Shown one piece after another: positions 56,547 to 64,000 of a stretch of 64,000 nucleotides of DNA (positions are counted from its first letter, which is position 1; the number at the start of each line of letters is the position of its first letter). Source of the DNA: Rossellomorea aquimaris. GTDB lineage: Bacteria > Bacillota > Bacilli > Bacillales > Bacillaceae_B. The notes under the pieces were generated by a model. The model saw nothing but the letters and a program-made list of their open reading frames with translations. It was not told the origin of the DNA and did no database searches. The stretch covers positions 496,001 through 560,000 of the forward strand of contig NZ_JAIVAR010000001.1 in the NCBI RefSeq assembly GCF_020171925.1, given 5' to 3'. Both the position numbers and the translations under genes were made by a program.

Positions 56547-59126
56547 TTATCTGTCCCCTCTTCTTTTTTCTCTCCGTTTGCGGTTGGAAGCATGACAACG
56601 GTCGCAAATCGGAAATCCGAAGTTGGGAGGAAGATTTTTCCCGCAATGCCTGCATCTGTTTGATCGTGCTTTTACTTCTGTCCGTAAACTCTCATGGACG
56701 CCATCCGCAATTTCTTCCCTGACACGTTCCCAGTATAAGGCTTCTGTCTGCCTTCCGAGTCGGTAAAGCAATAAGAGGTGAAGCCCCACCGCTTTATAGG
56801 ACACTTCCTTTTGTTCCAAATTCTTATTTTTGATATCGGGCTCCGGAAGTTCATCCCCTTCAACGATTGCGTGCATGGAGTCAAGCCATTGCTGAGTTAG
56901 CTGACTTTCCTTTTTGGAAAATGGAAGGTGCAGAAATCCATACAAATCATTCAGTGAAAGTTTCGCTTCGATTTGCGTTCCTCGAACAAGATCGTATAAT
57001 TCTTTCTCTTCTGCTAACGATGCTTTTTCAGTACCATATGGACTATCGAAACGATCCCATAATTCAAAAAAAGTATCCAGATCATGATGGTACCGTTGAA
57101 AACGTTCAAACACACTGCTTGTTGGTGCAATGGCAAAGGTACGGAGAGAGGGGTCCTCCTGAAGTAACAAATGCTCCATTTTTTTTATATTTTTCGTGAA
57201 GGAGACCCTTCCTACTTCGTAAATCCCTTTCCGACCTGCCCTTCCTGCAATTTGCTTCACTTCCTGCGAAGTGAGCAGACGCCTTCTCGTCCCATCGAAT
57301 TTTTCGTTTTCCATGAAGACGATCCTTCTGATCGGCAGATTCAGGCCCATACCGATGGCATCCGTTGCGACGATGACTTGTGTCTTACCTTTGATGAACT
57401 GCATCATCTGTTTCTTTCTTGTCTCGGGGGGCATGCTTCCATAAATCATACTGACTTTGTGACCGTTGTTCTGCAGGCGTGATGCAGTATCAAGTACTTT
57501 TTTCCTTGAGAAACATACAAGTGCATCCCCGTTTCGGACCTGCTTTAATTTAAATTCTTTTTTTTCTACTTGCAAAGGGATTTCCCGTTCGTAATTATAG
57601 ACTTCTGCCTGTTCCTCCCCAATTAATTCCAACAGAAGACTTCGTACATTCTCGCTTCCAATAATATGGACTTCCCTTGCTTTCACTTTCGTGATGGCTT
57701 TATACCATGAGAATCCCCTATCTTGATCCGCAAGCATCTGTGCCTCATCGATGACGACAACATCGTATTCGTCTTTTTCATGGAACATTTCGACAGTGCA
57801 AGCATGATGACGGGCATTCTCGATTTCTTTCTCCTCTTCGCCGGTTTTGAGGTTGCACGGTACTCCTTCGTTGTTTAACTTATCATAAACTTCGAGAGCC
57901 AATAACCGCAGTGGTGCCAGGTACATCCCGCTATCGGCAGCTTTCATCCTGGTAAGGGCTTTATGGGTTTTCCCCGTATTGGTTTCCCCGATATGAAGGA
58001 CATAACGGACGCCGCCTCGATACGATGGACTATATTCCTGACCGAATATATCCTCCAGCATCCGCTCCTCTTCCTGTTGCTTCTTGATGATTGCCTCTCG
58101 CTCCAGTGCAATTCGTTCTTCCCTTGCCACCATTACTTCTTTGTATATCGCTACCTGTTCACTCAAGTCGAATGGCATATCCGGCAGGGGTACCAAGTCG
58201 ACTACATACTCATCTTGTACCCATTTGAAAAACAGTGATTTCTCCTTCAAGAGGACAGACTGTGTCCATTTGATCAGTCGCTCATATGACAGCTCTTCCT
58301 CATATAAATTGGAGTAGGAAACAAGGATATCAGCAGGCAGGTGCTCTAAAATGAAGGAGGAAATGATCTGCTCTGTATAGTATGATACGAAACGTTCATA
58401 CGGATAGTAGTACGTTTCGTACTCCCATAGGTTCCGGTCCCACTGTTCACTTTTTTTATGGATGGATCCAGTGAATTCCTTTAAGATATCGGACACTGTC
58501 TTGAATTCATGCGCACCAAGGAAGCCTTCTTCCTGAAGCTTGTCTTCTAGTGCGTGAGGATCCATTTGTTTGAACTTCGGTTTATTGCTTAAGTCACTGA
58601 GTAATTTTTTAGCGAATATGTACCGAAGCTCTACATACCAATTTAACTGTTGGTCCTCAACCTTTTGTTCAAGAAAGTATAAGATCTCTTTTTGAATTCC
58701 TTTTTGTTTTGATGCTTTTTTCTTTTCTTCTTTTTCTTTAATCAATCGTTCCCTTGCCTGCTTGTGGCGATTTTCCCACTGTTGCTCATCCGGTGCACGA
58801 TCCAATAACCATTGTTTTACTTGAAAAGGCTGTTCGTTCCGAATTTCATTCCGGAACATTTTGTTAAGGAGTTTCTTATCCACTCCTTCGACTTCATATC
58901 CGATATTACGCAAGAATGCCTTCTTATGGCTTCTGAGAACATCATTGGTCACTTTGTTAAGCCACGTATTCACCCAAATCTGTTGAAAGAAGCTTTCCCT
59001 CTCTTCAAGATAGTCCTGAAAGGAAGGACATTCATCATGTTGTTCAAGGTAGTATGTAATATCTTCTTCTATTTTAAGCTTTGTTTCTTCAATTGCTTTT
59101 GCACGAATGGTGTCAAGGTTTTGCAT
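56547..59126 (-). CDS. Suv3-like RNA helicase with C-terminal zinc motif
   Basis: 859 residues. An N-terminal helical region of about 370 residues has no recognised domain. The helicase core begins with GETNTGKT (about 379-386; compare GPTNSGKT in Suv3), VVIDEAQM near 458, then VIVATDAIGMGLNLPI and QIAGRAGRKG. The C-terminus has two CxxC pairs, CRHC and CDRC, likely a zinc ribbon. Related to the mitochondrial degradosome helicase; in Bacillus the substrate is unknown. Stand-alone. Confidence 0.88.
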   Translation of the reverse strand: MQNLDTIRAKAIEETKLKIEEDITYYLEQHDECPSFQDYLEERESFFQQIWVNTWLNKVTNDVLRSHKKAFLRNIGYEVEGVDKKLLNKMFRNEIRNEQPFQVKQWLLDRAPDEQQWENRHKQARERLIKEKEEKKKASKQKGIQKEILYFLEQKVEDQQLNWYVELRYIFAKKLLSDLSNKPKFKQMDPHALEDKLQEEGFLGAHEFKTVSDILKEFTGSIHKKSEQWDRNLWEYETYYYPYERFVSYYTEQIISSFILEHLPADILVSYSNLYEEELSYERLIKWTQSVLLKEKSLFFKWVQDEYVVDLVPLPDMPFDLSEQVAIYKEVMVAREERIALEREAIIKKQQEEERMLEDIFGQEYSPSYRGGVRYVLHIGETNTGKTHKALTRMKAADSGMYLAPLRLLALEVYDKLNNEGVPCNLKTGEEEKEIENARHHACTVEMFHEKDEYDVVVIDEAQMLADQDRGFSWYKAITKVKAREVHIIGSENVRSLLLELIGEEQAEVYNYEREIPLQVEKKEFKLKQVRNGDALVCFSRKKVLDTASRLQNNGHKVSMIYGSMPPETRKKQMMQFIKGKTQVIVATDAIGMGLNLPIRRIVFMENEKFDGTRRRLLTSQEVKQIAGRAGRKGIYEVGRVSFTKNIKKMEHLLLQEDPSLRTFAIAPTSSVFERFQRYHHDLDTFFELWDRFDSPYGTEKASLAEEKELYDLVRGTQIEAKLSLNDLYGFLHLPFSKKESQLTQQWLDSMHAIVEGDELPEPDIKNKNLEQKEVSYKAVGLHLLLLYRLGRQTEALYWERVREEIADGVHESLRTEVKARSNRCRHCGKNLPPNFGFPICDRCHASNRKRREKRRGDR

Positions 59127-59290
59127 GAAATAACCCCTTTATAAACTTACTACTAATAGTATATGTCATGATTCATGTTTGTATTGTATTACATAGATTT
59201 TCATAATCGATGATGGCAGTCAAACGGAAAGCATTTGATAGCCACTCACTAATGTATATCTGAATGGTACTCGTTAAAAGTTGGATAGAA

Positions 59291-59321
59291 AAAGAACCAA
59301 CGGATGCCTTCCATTGGTCCT
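59291..59321 (-). terminator. Terminator of the SRPBCC gene
   Basis: Minus-strand stem ggaccaa/ttggttc around a 13-base loop, then TTTTTC. Confidence 0.6.
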
Positions 59322-59333
59322 GTATGGACGGGA

Positions 59334-59786
59334 CTATCGGATTGAATAGTGTTTTTCAATTTCACTTCCAACATTAAGCGTTAATTCCCTGGTCATTTCA
59401 GGCACTGTTTTTTCTATAAGTGGTGTGATTATTTTTCTCAACGAGCTTGAAGACTGTATGGAAAGGCTGCCTATTATTTTCGTTTGTATTGCTGATACAC
59501 CCTCCGTTAAAAAAGAACCGCTTCCTGTAAGCTTTTCATTAAGGCCACGCAACTCGAATGTAACGTAGTTTGGCCTGCTCCATTCCCGGATTTCGATTTC
59601 TACATGCAGCTTCTTCTTAAGCATCCCGGCATCGATTTTGATTGTCCACTGGGAGATTTCATCATTGATGATTGTATGATCGATGTATCCGGGCGCAAGA
59701 GGAGCCCATTGATCGATGGTTCGTATGAAGTCCCAAACGTCCTCAATCGGTGCTTTAACCATTTTCTCAAAAGTTCCGGTACTCAC
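59334..59786 (-). CDS. SRPBCC-fold protein (CoxG-like)
   Basis: 150 residues, START/Bet v 1-like ligand-binding fold; N-terminal APIEDVWDFIRTIDQWAPL is typical of the CoxG/polyketide-cyclase group. No carbon monoxide dehydrogenase genes are present, so the CoxG label refers to fold only. AAGGGGG before the ATG. Confidence 0.83.
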   Translation of the reverse strand: MSTGTFEKMVKAPIEDVWDFIRTIDQWAPLAPGYIDHTIINDEISQWTIKIDAGMLKKKLHVEIEIREWSRPNYVTFELRGLNEKLTGSGSFLTEGVSAIQTKIIGSLSIQSSSSLRKIITPLIEKTVPEMTRELTLNVGSEIEKHYSIR

Positions 59787-59857
59787 TGTGTAGCCCCCTT
59801 ATATATGAGCATTCAGTGCCCATTTTATGAAGCGTGGACGATTCTTATGTGTGCCTG

Positions 59858-60643
59858 CTAAAGGTTCTTTATTACATCAATGATTTCAGATAGTTCCTTT
59901 ATTTCATAATCCGGCACGACTTCTTCAGGATGAAGCTCATGACGATTGATCCAAACATTTCGTATACCTGTTCTTCTTGAGCCAAGGATATCCGTTTTCA
60001 AATTATCACCTACCATGACCACTTCCTCTGGTTTGAGTGAAAGCCGATCGAGTGCATGCATGAACATTGCCGTATCCGGTTTTCCTCTTCCGATTGCACC
60101 GGATATAACAATTTCTTTGAAATATGGGATTAATTCCGTCGTCATCTGGAGTTTCAGATTCTGTAATTGAGGTGACCCATTTGTTAGGAGCACTAACGTA
60201 TAATCGTCTTTTAACTCATCCAATACATGATAAGTGTCGTGATAGACGTAAGGGTGGTTTTTTCTTTCCAATCGGAAGCGTTCAGCAAGTTCCTTTCCTA
60301 ACCCTTCGTCGTTTATCCCAACGTTTTCTAACCCATTTGTCCATGCTTGTTGTCGATAATCCGGCACAATCTCTGCCATCATCCTGAATTGCTCATGGCC
60401 TTCATCCCAAAAATCTCCCCATAATCCTTCAAACGGATTGATTCCGATCATTTGAGTGAATTCATATGTATCATAAGAGGAATACAGTTTCCTTGCTTCC
60501 TTTCTCACTTCTTCTTCTAACGTTTCCGGTACAACCGTTACCTTGGACCCCGCATATTTACAGGTTTCTTCAAACGCATGTTTGATGCTTTTTGAGTCCC
60601 ACAACAACGTATCATCCAAATCAAAGAATACTGCTTTAATCAT
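59858..60643 (-). CDS. HAD-family hydrolase (YfnB/YjjG-like)
   Basis: 261 residues from the ATG at 60643 (GGAGGGG upstream). HAD motif I FFDLDDTLL (Asp8, Asp10), motif II LLTNG, motif III lysine in AIGRGKPD and motif IV MVGDNLKTD. Helical cap of the class I type. Probably a phosphatase for nucleotides or sugar phosphates; substrate not predictable. Confidence 0.9.
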   Translation of the reverse strand: MIKAVFFDLDDTLLWDSKSIKHAFEETCKYAGSKVTVVPETLEEEVRKEARKLYSSYDTYEFTQMIGINPFEGLWGDFWDEGHEQFRMMAEIVPDYRQQAWTNGLENVGINDEGLGKELAERFRLERKNHPYVYHDTYHVLDELKDDYTLVLLTNGSPQLQNLKLQMTTELIPYFKEIVISGAIGRGKPDTAMFMHALDRLSLKPEEVVMVGDNLKTDILGSRRTGIRNVWINRHELHPEEVVPDYEIKELSEIIDVIKNL

Positions 60644-60810
60644 TAACGACCCCTCCGCTCTCCGATAGCTTATCAATAGATTACTAGCTACAGCCTCCTT
60701 AGTAAAGGTAATCACCTGATAAAAAGTGATATTGAAAGAAAATCCGTTATTTTTTCGTGAAATAGGGAAAATAAAATACATCACATTAATGAGTGCAGAG
60801 GTGAATTGAA

Positions 60811-61122
60811 ATGTGGATTGTTTATATTAGTATAAGTATCGTAATCGTAGCGGTTATCCTATTGATTACAAGCATACTCAAAACGTTGAAGACCACTCGT
60901 CCAACCATCAATTCCATCAACCATACCATGGGTAGCATGCAAGCAAAAATGAACGCTGTCTCTAGAGAAGCGGACCAACTGAAAACCATACAAGGAGAGT
61001 TACAGGAAGATCTTAATAGGAAGAAGCGTTCAATGATGTTTACAGTTGAAGAAGCAAAGAGAACACCTAAGGTTGTAAAGGATTTAGCCAATGGGATTAA
61101 GGAAGGTCATCAATCGTCCTAA
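60811..61122 (+). CDS. DUF948 membrane protein (YoxC-like)
   Basis: 103 residues: one N-terminal membrane segment (3-24) and a long helical coiled-coil part. DUF948 family, described as general-stress-related in Bacillus. GAGGTG precedes the ATG. It is just upstream of a probable small RNA gene. Confidence 0.8.
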   Translation: MWIVYISISIVIVAVILLITSILKTLKTTRPTINSINHTMGSMQAKMNAVSREADQLKTIQGELQEDLNRKKRSMMFTVEEAKRTPKVVKDLANGIKEGHQSS

Positions 61123-61153
61123 AGGGTAGGCAAACTCCTCAAGCATCCAAGAC

Positions 61154-61182
61154 TTTACCACTCCTTGTGAAAATAGTATAAT
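61154..61182 (+). promoter_or_regulatory. SigmaA-like promoter of a small RNA
   Basis: TTTACC (61154-61159), 17-base spacer, perfect TATAAT (61177-61182). Predicted start near 61189. No ribosome site or open frame follows. Confidence 0.7.
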
Positions 61183-61188
61183 GAAGTT

Positions 61189-61300
61189 GCTCCTCCCGAA
61201 CATTCGCTTGTTGCGGGACACTTAACCACTGTACGGACGGGAGGGGCCTCGAATCCTATGAATTGGAAGCCTCGACGCCTTAACGTGTCGAGGCTTTTTT
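61189..61300 (+). ncRNA. Candidate small RNA of about 110 nucleotides
   Basis: Between a good promoter and a strong terminator, with no coding frame beyond 14 codons. Hairpin 1 pairs ctcctcccg (61190s) with cgggagggg. A terminator hairpin gcctcgac/gtcgaggc with a T run ends at about 61300. A second copy of gcctcg just after hairpin 1 could pair with the terminator's 3' arm, so alternative folds are possible. The C-rich CTCCTCCC could pair with ribosome sites. No known family recognised. Confidence 0.6.
61264..61300 (+). terminator. Terminator of the candidate small RNA
   Basis: Stem gcctcgac/gtcgaggc with a 10-base loop, then TTTTTTG. Confidence 0.85.
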
Positions 61301-61640
61301 GTGTGAGGATACATACCCGCAAAAAGCGAGCGTAACGGCATTTTGCAGAGCCAAAATAAAAAGCCAGTCCTCCATTAGAGAACTGGCTTGATCAATCATG
61401 TTTTAAAAGCCACATTTGCCGTAATACGGGATAAGAAAGTTTTAAACCACCACTCCTCAAAGTGGGTGTTTGCAGAAGATTTCCTGTCGTCCTCTAGCGG
61501 GGAGGCATGACATTCCGGCTTCGATATAAAACTCCCTGTTACAGTTTAAAGGTTAAAACTTCATTAAGATTACGTACAACGCAGCTTACATTTATAATAC
61601 ATGAATTTAAAAGAAATATCAACCGCTCAGCATATGCTCA
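61301..61640. other. Gene-free region with a minus-strand terminator and hairpins
   Basis: No supported gene. Minus-strand hairpin aagccagt/actggctt at about 61362-61390 is followed by TTTTTATTTT, so some minus-strand transcript ends there. At 61440-61510, hairpin-forming and gcggggaggcatgaca sequences recall the right ends of IS200/IS605 elements, but no tnpA or tnpB is present; this likeness is weak. Confidence 0.4.
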
Positions 61641-62087
61641 TTATGCGTCGAATACTTCTACCTTTTCCATGACATCACCATTTCTCATCGACTTGACGAT
61701 CTCCATGCCGGAAGTCACTTTACCGAATACAGTGTGTACCCCATTCAAATGAGGCTGTGGATCATGAACGATGAAGAATTGGCTACCGCCAGTATCTTTA
61801 CCGGCATGTGCCATTGATAGTGATCCTTCTTCATGTTTATGTGGGTTGCCTTCTGTTTCACATTTAATCGTGTAACCAGGTCCCCCCATGCCATTTCCAT
61901 TCGGGCAGCCGCCTTGGCTCACGAAGCCCGGGATGACGCGGTGGAAAGTCAAACCATCATAAAAGCCTTCCTTCGCGAGCTTTTCAAAATTTTCTACAGT
62001 TCCTGGTGCTTCATTCGGGAATAAGTCAAATTCCACTTTTTCACCAGTTTGAAATTGTATGTATCCTTTTTTCGTCAAAATAAACAA
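61641..62087 (-). CDS. ppiB: Peptidyl-prolyl cis-trans isomerase (cyclophilin)
   Basis: 148 residues, cytoplasmic cyclophilin. Core motifs [19 protein letters not shown] and [18 protein letters not shown] include the catalytic Arg and Gln. Speeds proline isomerisation. AGGAGTTG precedes the ATG. Confidence 0.95.
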   Translation of the reverse strand: MFILTKKGYIQFQTGEKVEFDLFPNEAPGTVENFEKLAKEGFYDGLTFHRVIPGFVSQGGCPNGNGMGGPGYTIKCETEGNPHKHEEGSLSMAHAGKDTGGSQFFIVHDPQPHLNGVHTVFGKVTSGMEIVKSMRNGDVMEKVEVFDA

Positions 62088-62310
62088 CTCCTAATCATAT
62101 GGTAAGTCAATCATATTTTATCATTGCAGGAGGGCCTTGTCACTTTTAACTTCCTAAAAACCATAGATGCAGGTTACCTGGATGAGTCAATGAAAAATGG
62201 AGTTGATAGGTTTAAAAGATCAATTTATAAGACCTTGTCTGAATTCTGTCATGAAAGTATGGGGATACAGAATAGATTGGTAATAGCCCCATCAAAGGAG
62301 GATTATCACT

Positions 62311-62613
62311 ATGACAGACCTGTTGAACGGTATCACCATACATCCTCAACTTGCCATCCTTGTCCCTGCTCTTTGGGTGTTAGGTTTTGCTTTGAAGAAA
62401 ACCCCACATGTACCTGATTGGCTAATCATTTGGATATTATTGATTGTAGGTGTGGCTGCCAGCGGATGGAGCCTTGGCTTCGATTTCAATGGAGTCGCAA
62501 ACGGATTCATCTGTACAGGAGCAGCGATCACGACTCATCAATCACTGAAACAGACATTTGTTTCTCGTTTGACAGACCCGGATAAAAGGCAAAAGAGTGG
62601 ACGAAAAAAGTAA
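62311..62613 (+). CDS. Holin-like protein (phage holin family), orphan
   Basis: 100 residues with two to three membrane segments (about 15-30, 38-55, 62-80) and a basic, polar C-terminus (DKRQKSGRKK), the layout of small class holins. No endolysin or other phage gene is near. It may be a domesticated or unrelated membrane protein. AAAGGAGG before the ATG. Confidence 0.7.
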   Translation: MTDLLNGITIHPQLAILVPALWVLGFALKKTPHVPDWLIIWILLIVGVAASGWSLGFDFNGVANGFICTGAAITTHQSLKQTFVSRLTDPDKRQKSGRKK

Positions 62614-62645
62614 CAACGAAATTAGTGAAAATAGCTATTGAAAAA

Positions 62646-62695
62646 GAACGAGATCAACCCGGTTCTAGCTGGGATGATCTCGTTCTTTTTTTACT
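62646..62695. terminator. Bidirectional terminator
   Basis: Stem aacgagatca/tgatctcgtt with T tracts both ways, between convergent genes. Confidence 0.88.
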
Positions 62696-63212
62696 TGGCC
62701 ATCACTTCGACGAATGCTCTCATATAGTCCGGTAAATCAGGGGGTCTTCTGCTGGAGACAATGTGTCCATCGACAACGACTGCCTCGTTCACCCAGGTAG
62801 CACCTGCATTTTCCATGTCATCTTTAATTCCGGGAGTACTCGTCACGTTGACGCCATTTAATATTTTCGCAGAAATCAATACCCATCCTGCATGGCAGAT
62901 CTGGCCAATCGGTTTGGTATGATCATTCATGTGTCTGACCATATCGATGACCTCGGTGTATCTGCGAAGTTTATCTGGAGACCATCCTCCCGGTACAAGG
63001 ATCGCATCATATTCTGATGGGTCGACCTGATCAAAAGAATAGTCGGAAACGATCGGCACTCCGTATTTCCCAATATACTCCTTGTCCGCTTCTTCTCCGA
63101 CTATATGGACGTCTGCTCCCTCTTCCCTAAGTCGCAATACTGGATACCAGAGTTCGAGATCTTCGAAATCTCCGCTGACTAGTTGAATGACCTTTTTTCC
63201 TTCGAGTTTCAT
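62691..63212 (-). CDS. DJ-1/PfpI family protein (type 1 glutamine amidotransferase-like)
   Basis: 173 residues. Nucleophile elbow QICHAGW with Cys106-His107 and the acidic residue in GDFEDLELW near 15-22. Members act as glyoxalase/deglycase-type stress proteins or peptidases; a stress role is inferred. Similar to B. subtilis YfkM/YraA. GGGAGGAAG upstream of the ATG. Confidence 0.9.
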   Translation of the reverse strand: MKLEGKKVIQLVSGDFEDLELWYPVLRLREEGADVHIVGEEADKEYIGKYGVPIVSDYSFDQVDPSEYDAILVPGGWSPDKLRRYTEVIDMVRHMNDHTKPIGQICHAGWVLISAKILNGVNVTSTPGIKDDMENAGATWVNEAVVVDGHIVSSRRPPDLPDYMRAFVEVMAK

Positions 63213-63274
63213 ATGTATCTTCCTCCCTTCCCTCCATTGTCTCTGTTATTGCAACTGGATGCAACCATATGCAA

Positions 63275-63415
63275 TTAGTTATATGGACTATACTTCTTGA
63301 TTGCCTTGATGATGGTGTTGGTTTGGAAGTGAGAAACAACCAAGGCAATGATGGTCATCAATCCACCGCAAATATATATGAGGGAAATCAACTGCTTTTT
63401 ATCTACCTTTCTCAT
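63275..63415 (-). CDS. Small membrane protein of 46 residues
   Basis: A short gene starting MRKVDKKQLISLIYICGGLM, with a single membrane segment of about 20 residues and a basic tail ending KKYSPYN. AAAGGGTGGT lies 4-5 bases before the ATG. No family recognised; the size and layout are typical of small Bacillus membrane proteins. Confidence 0.6.
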   Translation of the reverse strand: MRKVDKKQLISLIYICGGLMTIIALVVSHFQTNTIIKAIKKYSPYN

Positions 63416-63636
63416 TCAACCACCCTTTATTCGTGTGTGTGTTCGTCGTCTTACTTATTATCCCAATAATGAAAAGGAATATTTATGAAATCGTGTCCTC
63501 TTGATACACCCACCCCTGATAAGAGCTTTAGTGTTACTAATTATTGGATGGACGATCATGTTTAACGAACATTTGGCAGGGAATATAACTTACAAAGAAA
63601 GATAGTAGAATTTAATTCGTATAGGAGGAGAAACAT

Positions 63637-63897
63637 ATGAAAATCAATAAATCATTAGTAGTGGGCGCAACGTTGACGGCAGGTTCTGTCGGGTGGTTCC
63701 TATCATCAAAAGAAAAAAGGAATCACCTTCATAATATGAAACAGGGACTCGTGACCAAATTCAAAAAGCGTAAGGCAGAAGATCTCCCGGTTGAAAAAGG
63801 CGGACATCCCGATCCACATAATATCGAAGACAACTCAATGGTATCAGAGGGTGCGATGACATCCGTTCAATACTATAATGAAAAGAAACAAGACTAA
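63637..63897 (+). CDS. Small conserved protein, possibly YbyB-like
   Basis: 86 residues. A hydrophobic N-terminus (about 7-23) is followed by a basic stretch (KKRK) and a conserved-looking C-terminal block GGHPDPHNIEDNSMVSEGA. It resembles B. subtilis YbyB by recollection only. AGGAGGAG before the ATG. Function unknown. Confidence 0.7.
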   Translation: MKINKSLVVGATLTAGSVGWFLSSKEKRNHLHNMKQGLVTKFKKRKAEDLPVEKGGHPDPHNIEDNSMVSEGAMTSVQYYNEKKQD

Positions 63898-63928
63898 AAG
63901 CAGGGAATGATCCCTGCTTTCTTTTTTT
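63896..63928 (+). terminator. Terminator of the last gene
   Basis: Stem aagcaggga/tccctgctt with a 4-base loop, then TTCTTTTTTT. Confidence 0.9.
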
Positions 63929-64000
63929 GAACGTTAATAAACTGGATAGGGGTTACAGGTTTAAAGAATATAGGTAGATACAGATGAAGATCAAGATGAT

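Noticed and set aside
63269-63469. 66-codon plus-strand frame
   Set aside because: Overlaps the better-supported 46-residue minus-strand gene, which has a ribosome site and membrane-protein composition.

Overview
The window is chromosomal DNA of a spore-forming member of the Bacillaceae. Small acid-soluble spore protein genes (sspN, tlp) lie beside acnA, and the order acnA, thioredoxin-like yneN, sspN, tlp, yneP, yneQ, yneR, plsY, yneT, parE, parC, alsT is the Bacillus subtilis arrangement with one insertion. Other landmarks are also Bacillus-like: the dpp-ykf operon, xpt-pbuX under a purine riboswitch, a TPP-riboswitch thiamine operon, desKR, exoA and a ylbC-like gene. Base composition (roughly 40-45% GC by eye) and protein similarity suggest a Bacillus/Rossellomorea-type organism. 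The genus cannot be fixed from the sequence alone.

Layout. Positions 1-6200 hold aconitase with a CcpC-type control region, a thiol-disulfide oxidoreductase, a small Fur-regulated-type basic protein, two spore proteins and the yneP/yneQ/yneR genes. Positions 6200-8200 hold a CapA-like protein and plsY on the minus strand. Positions 8370-12360 hold an NCS2 permease followed by two AT-rich, translationally coupled genes: an unrecognised protein with two C-terminal membrane segments, and a divergent histidine/phenylalanine ammonia-lyase homologue with an altered cofactor tripeptide. These two interrupt the conserved order and are the best candidate for an undescribed function. Positions 12450-19300 hold yneT, parE-parC (with a LexA-type box) and alsT. 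Positions 19390-21240 hold three small plus-strand genes, one a bacterial staygreen homologue. Positions 21610-22400 hold a free-standing LAGLIDADG homing endonuclease.

Positions 22630-32870 are one long minus-strand operon for peptide and murein-peptide uptake and recycling: dppA, dppB, dppC, dppD, dppE, ykfA, ykfB, ykfC, ykfD and a cytoplasmic class A beta-lactamase-like hydrolase. Imported murein peptides would be trimmed by YkfA and YkfC, and L-Ala-D-Glu epimerised by YkfB. Positions 33060-35170 hold xpt-pbuX; 35270-38080 hold a rhodanese/metallo-hydrolase fusion and a cystine symporter; 38210-45740 hold the thiamine operon tenA-ykoE-ykoD-ykoC-tenI-thiO-thiS-thiG-thiF. The thiamine operon joins thiazole synthesis to hydroxymethylpyrimidine uptake and salvage.

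Positions 45800-64000 are mixed housekeeping and small genes: desKR, a ribbon-helix-helix-like protein, an intergenic array of five 20-bp-spaced repeats, exoA, a DEAD-box helicase, a rhodanese, an AIM24-family protein, speD, a CAP-domain protein, a FrnE-like protein, a Suv3-like helicase, an SRPBCC protein, a HAD hydrolase, a DUF948 protein, a probable small RNA with its own promoter and terminator, ppiB, an orphan holin-like protein and a DJ-1/PfpI protein. No rRNA, tRNA, CRISPR array or intact insertion sequence was seen.
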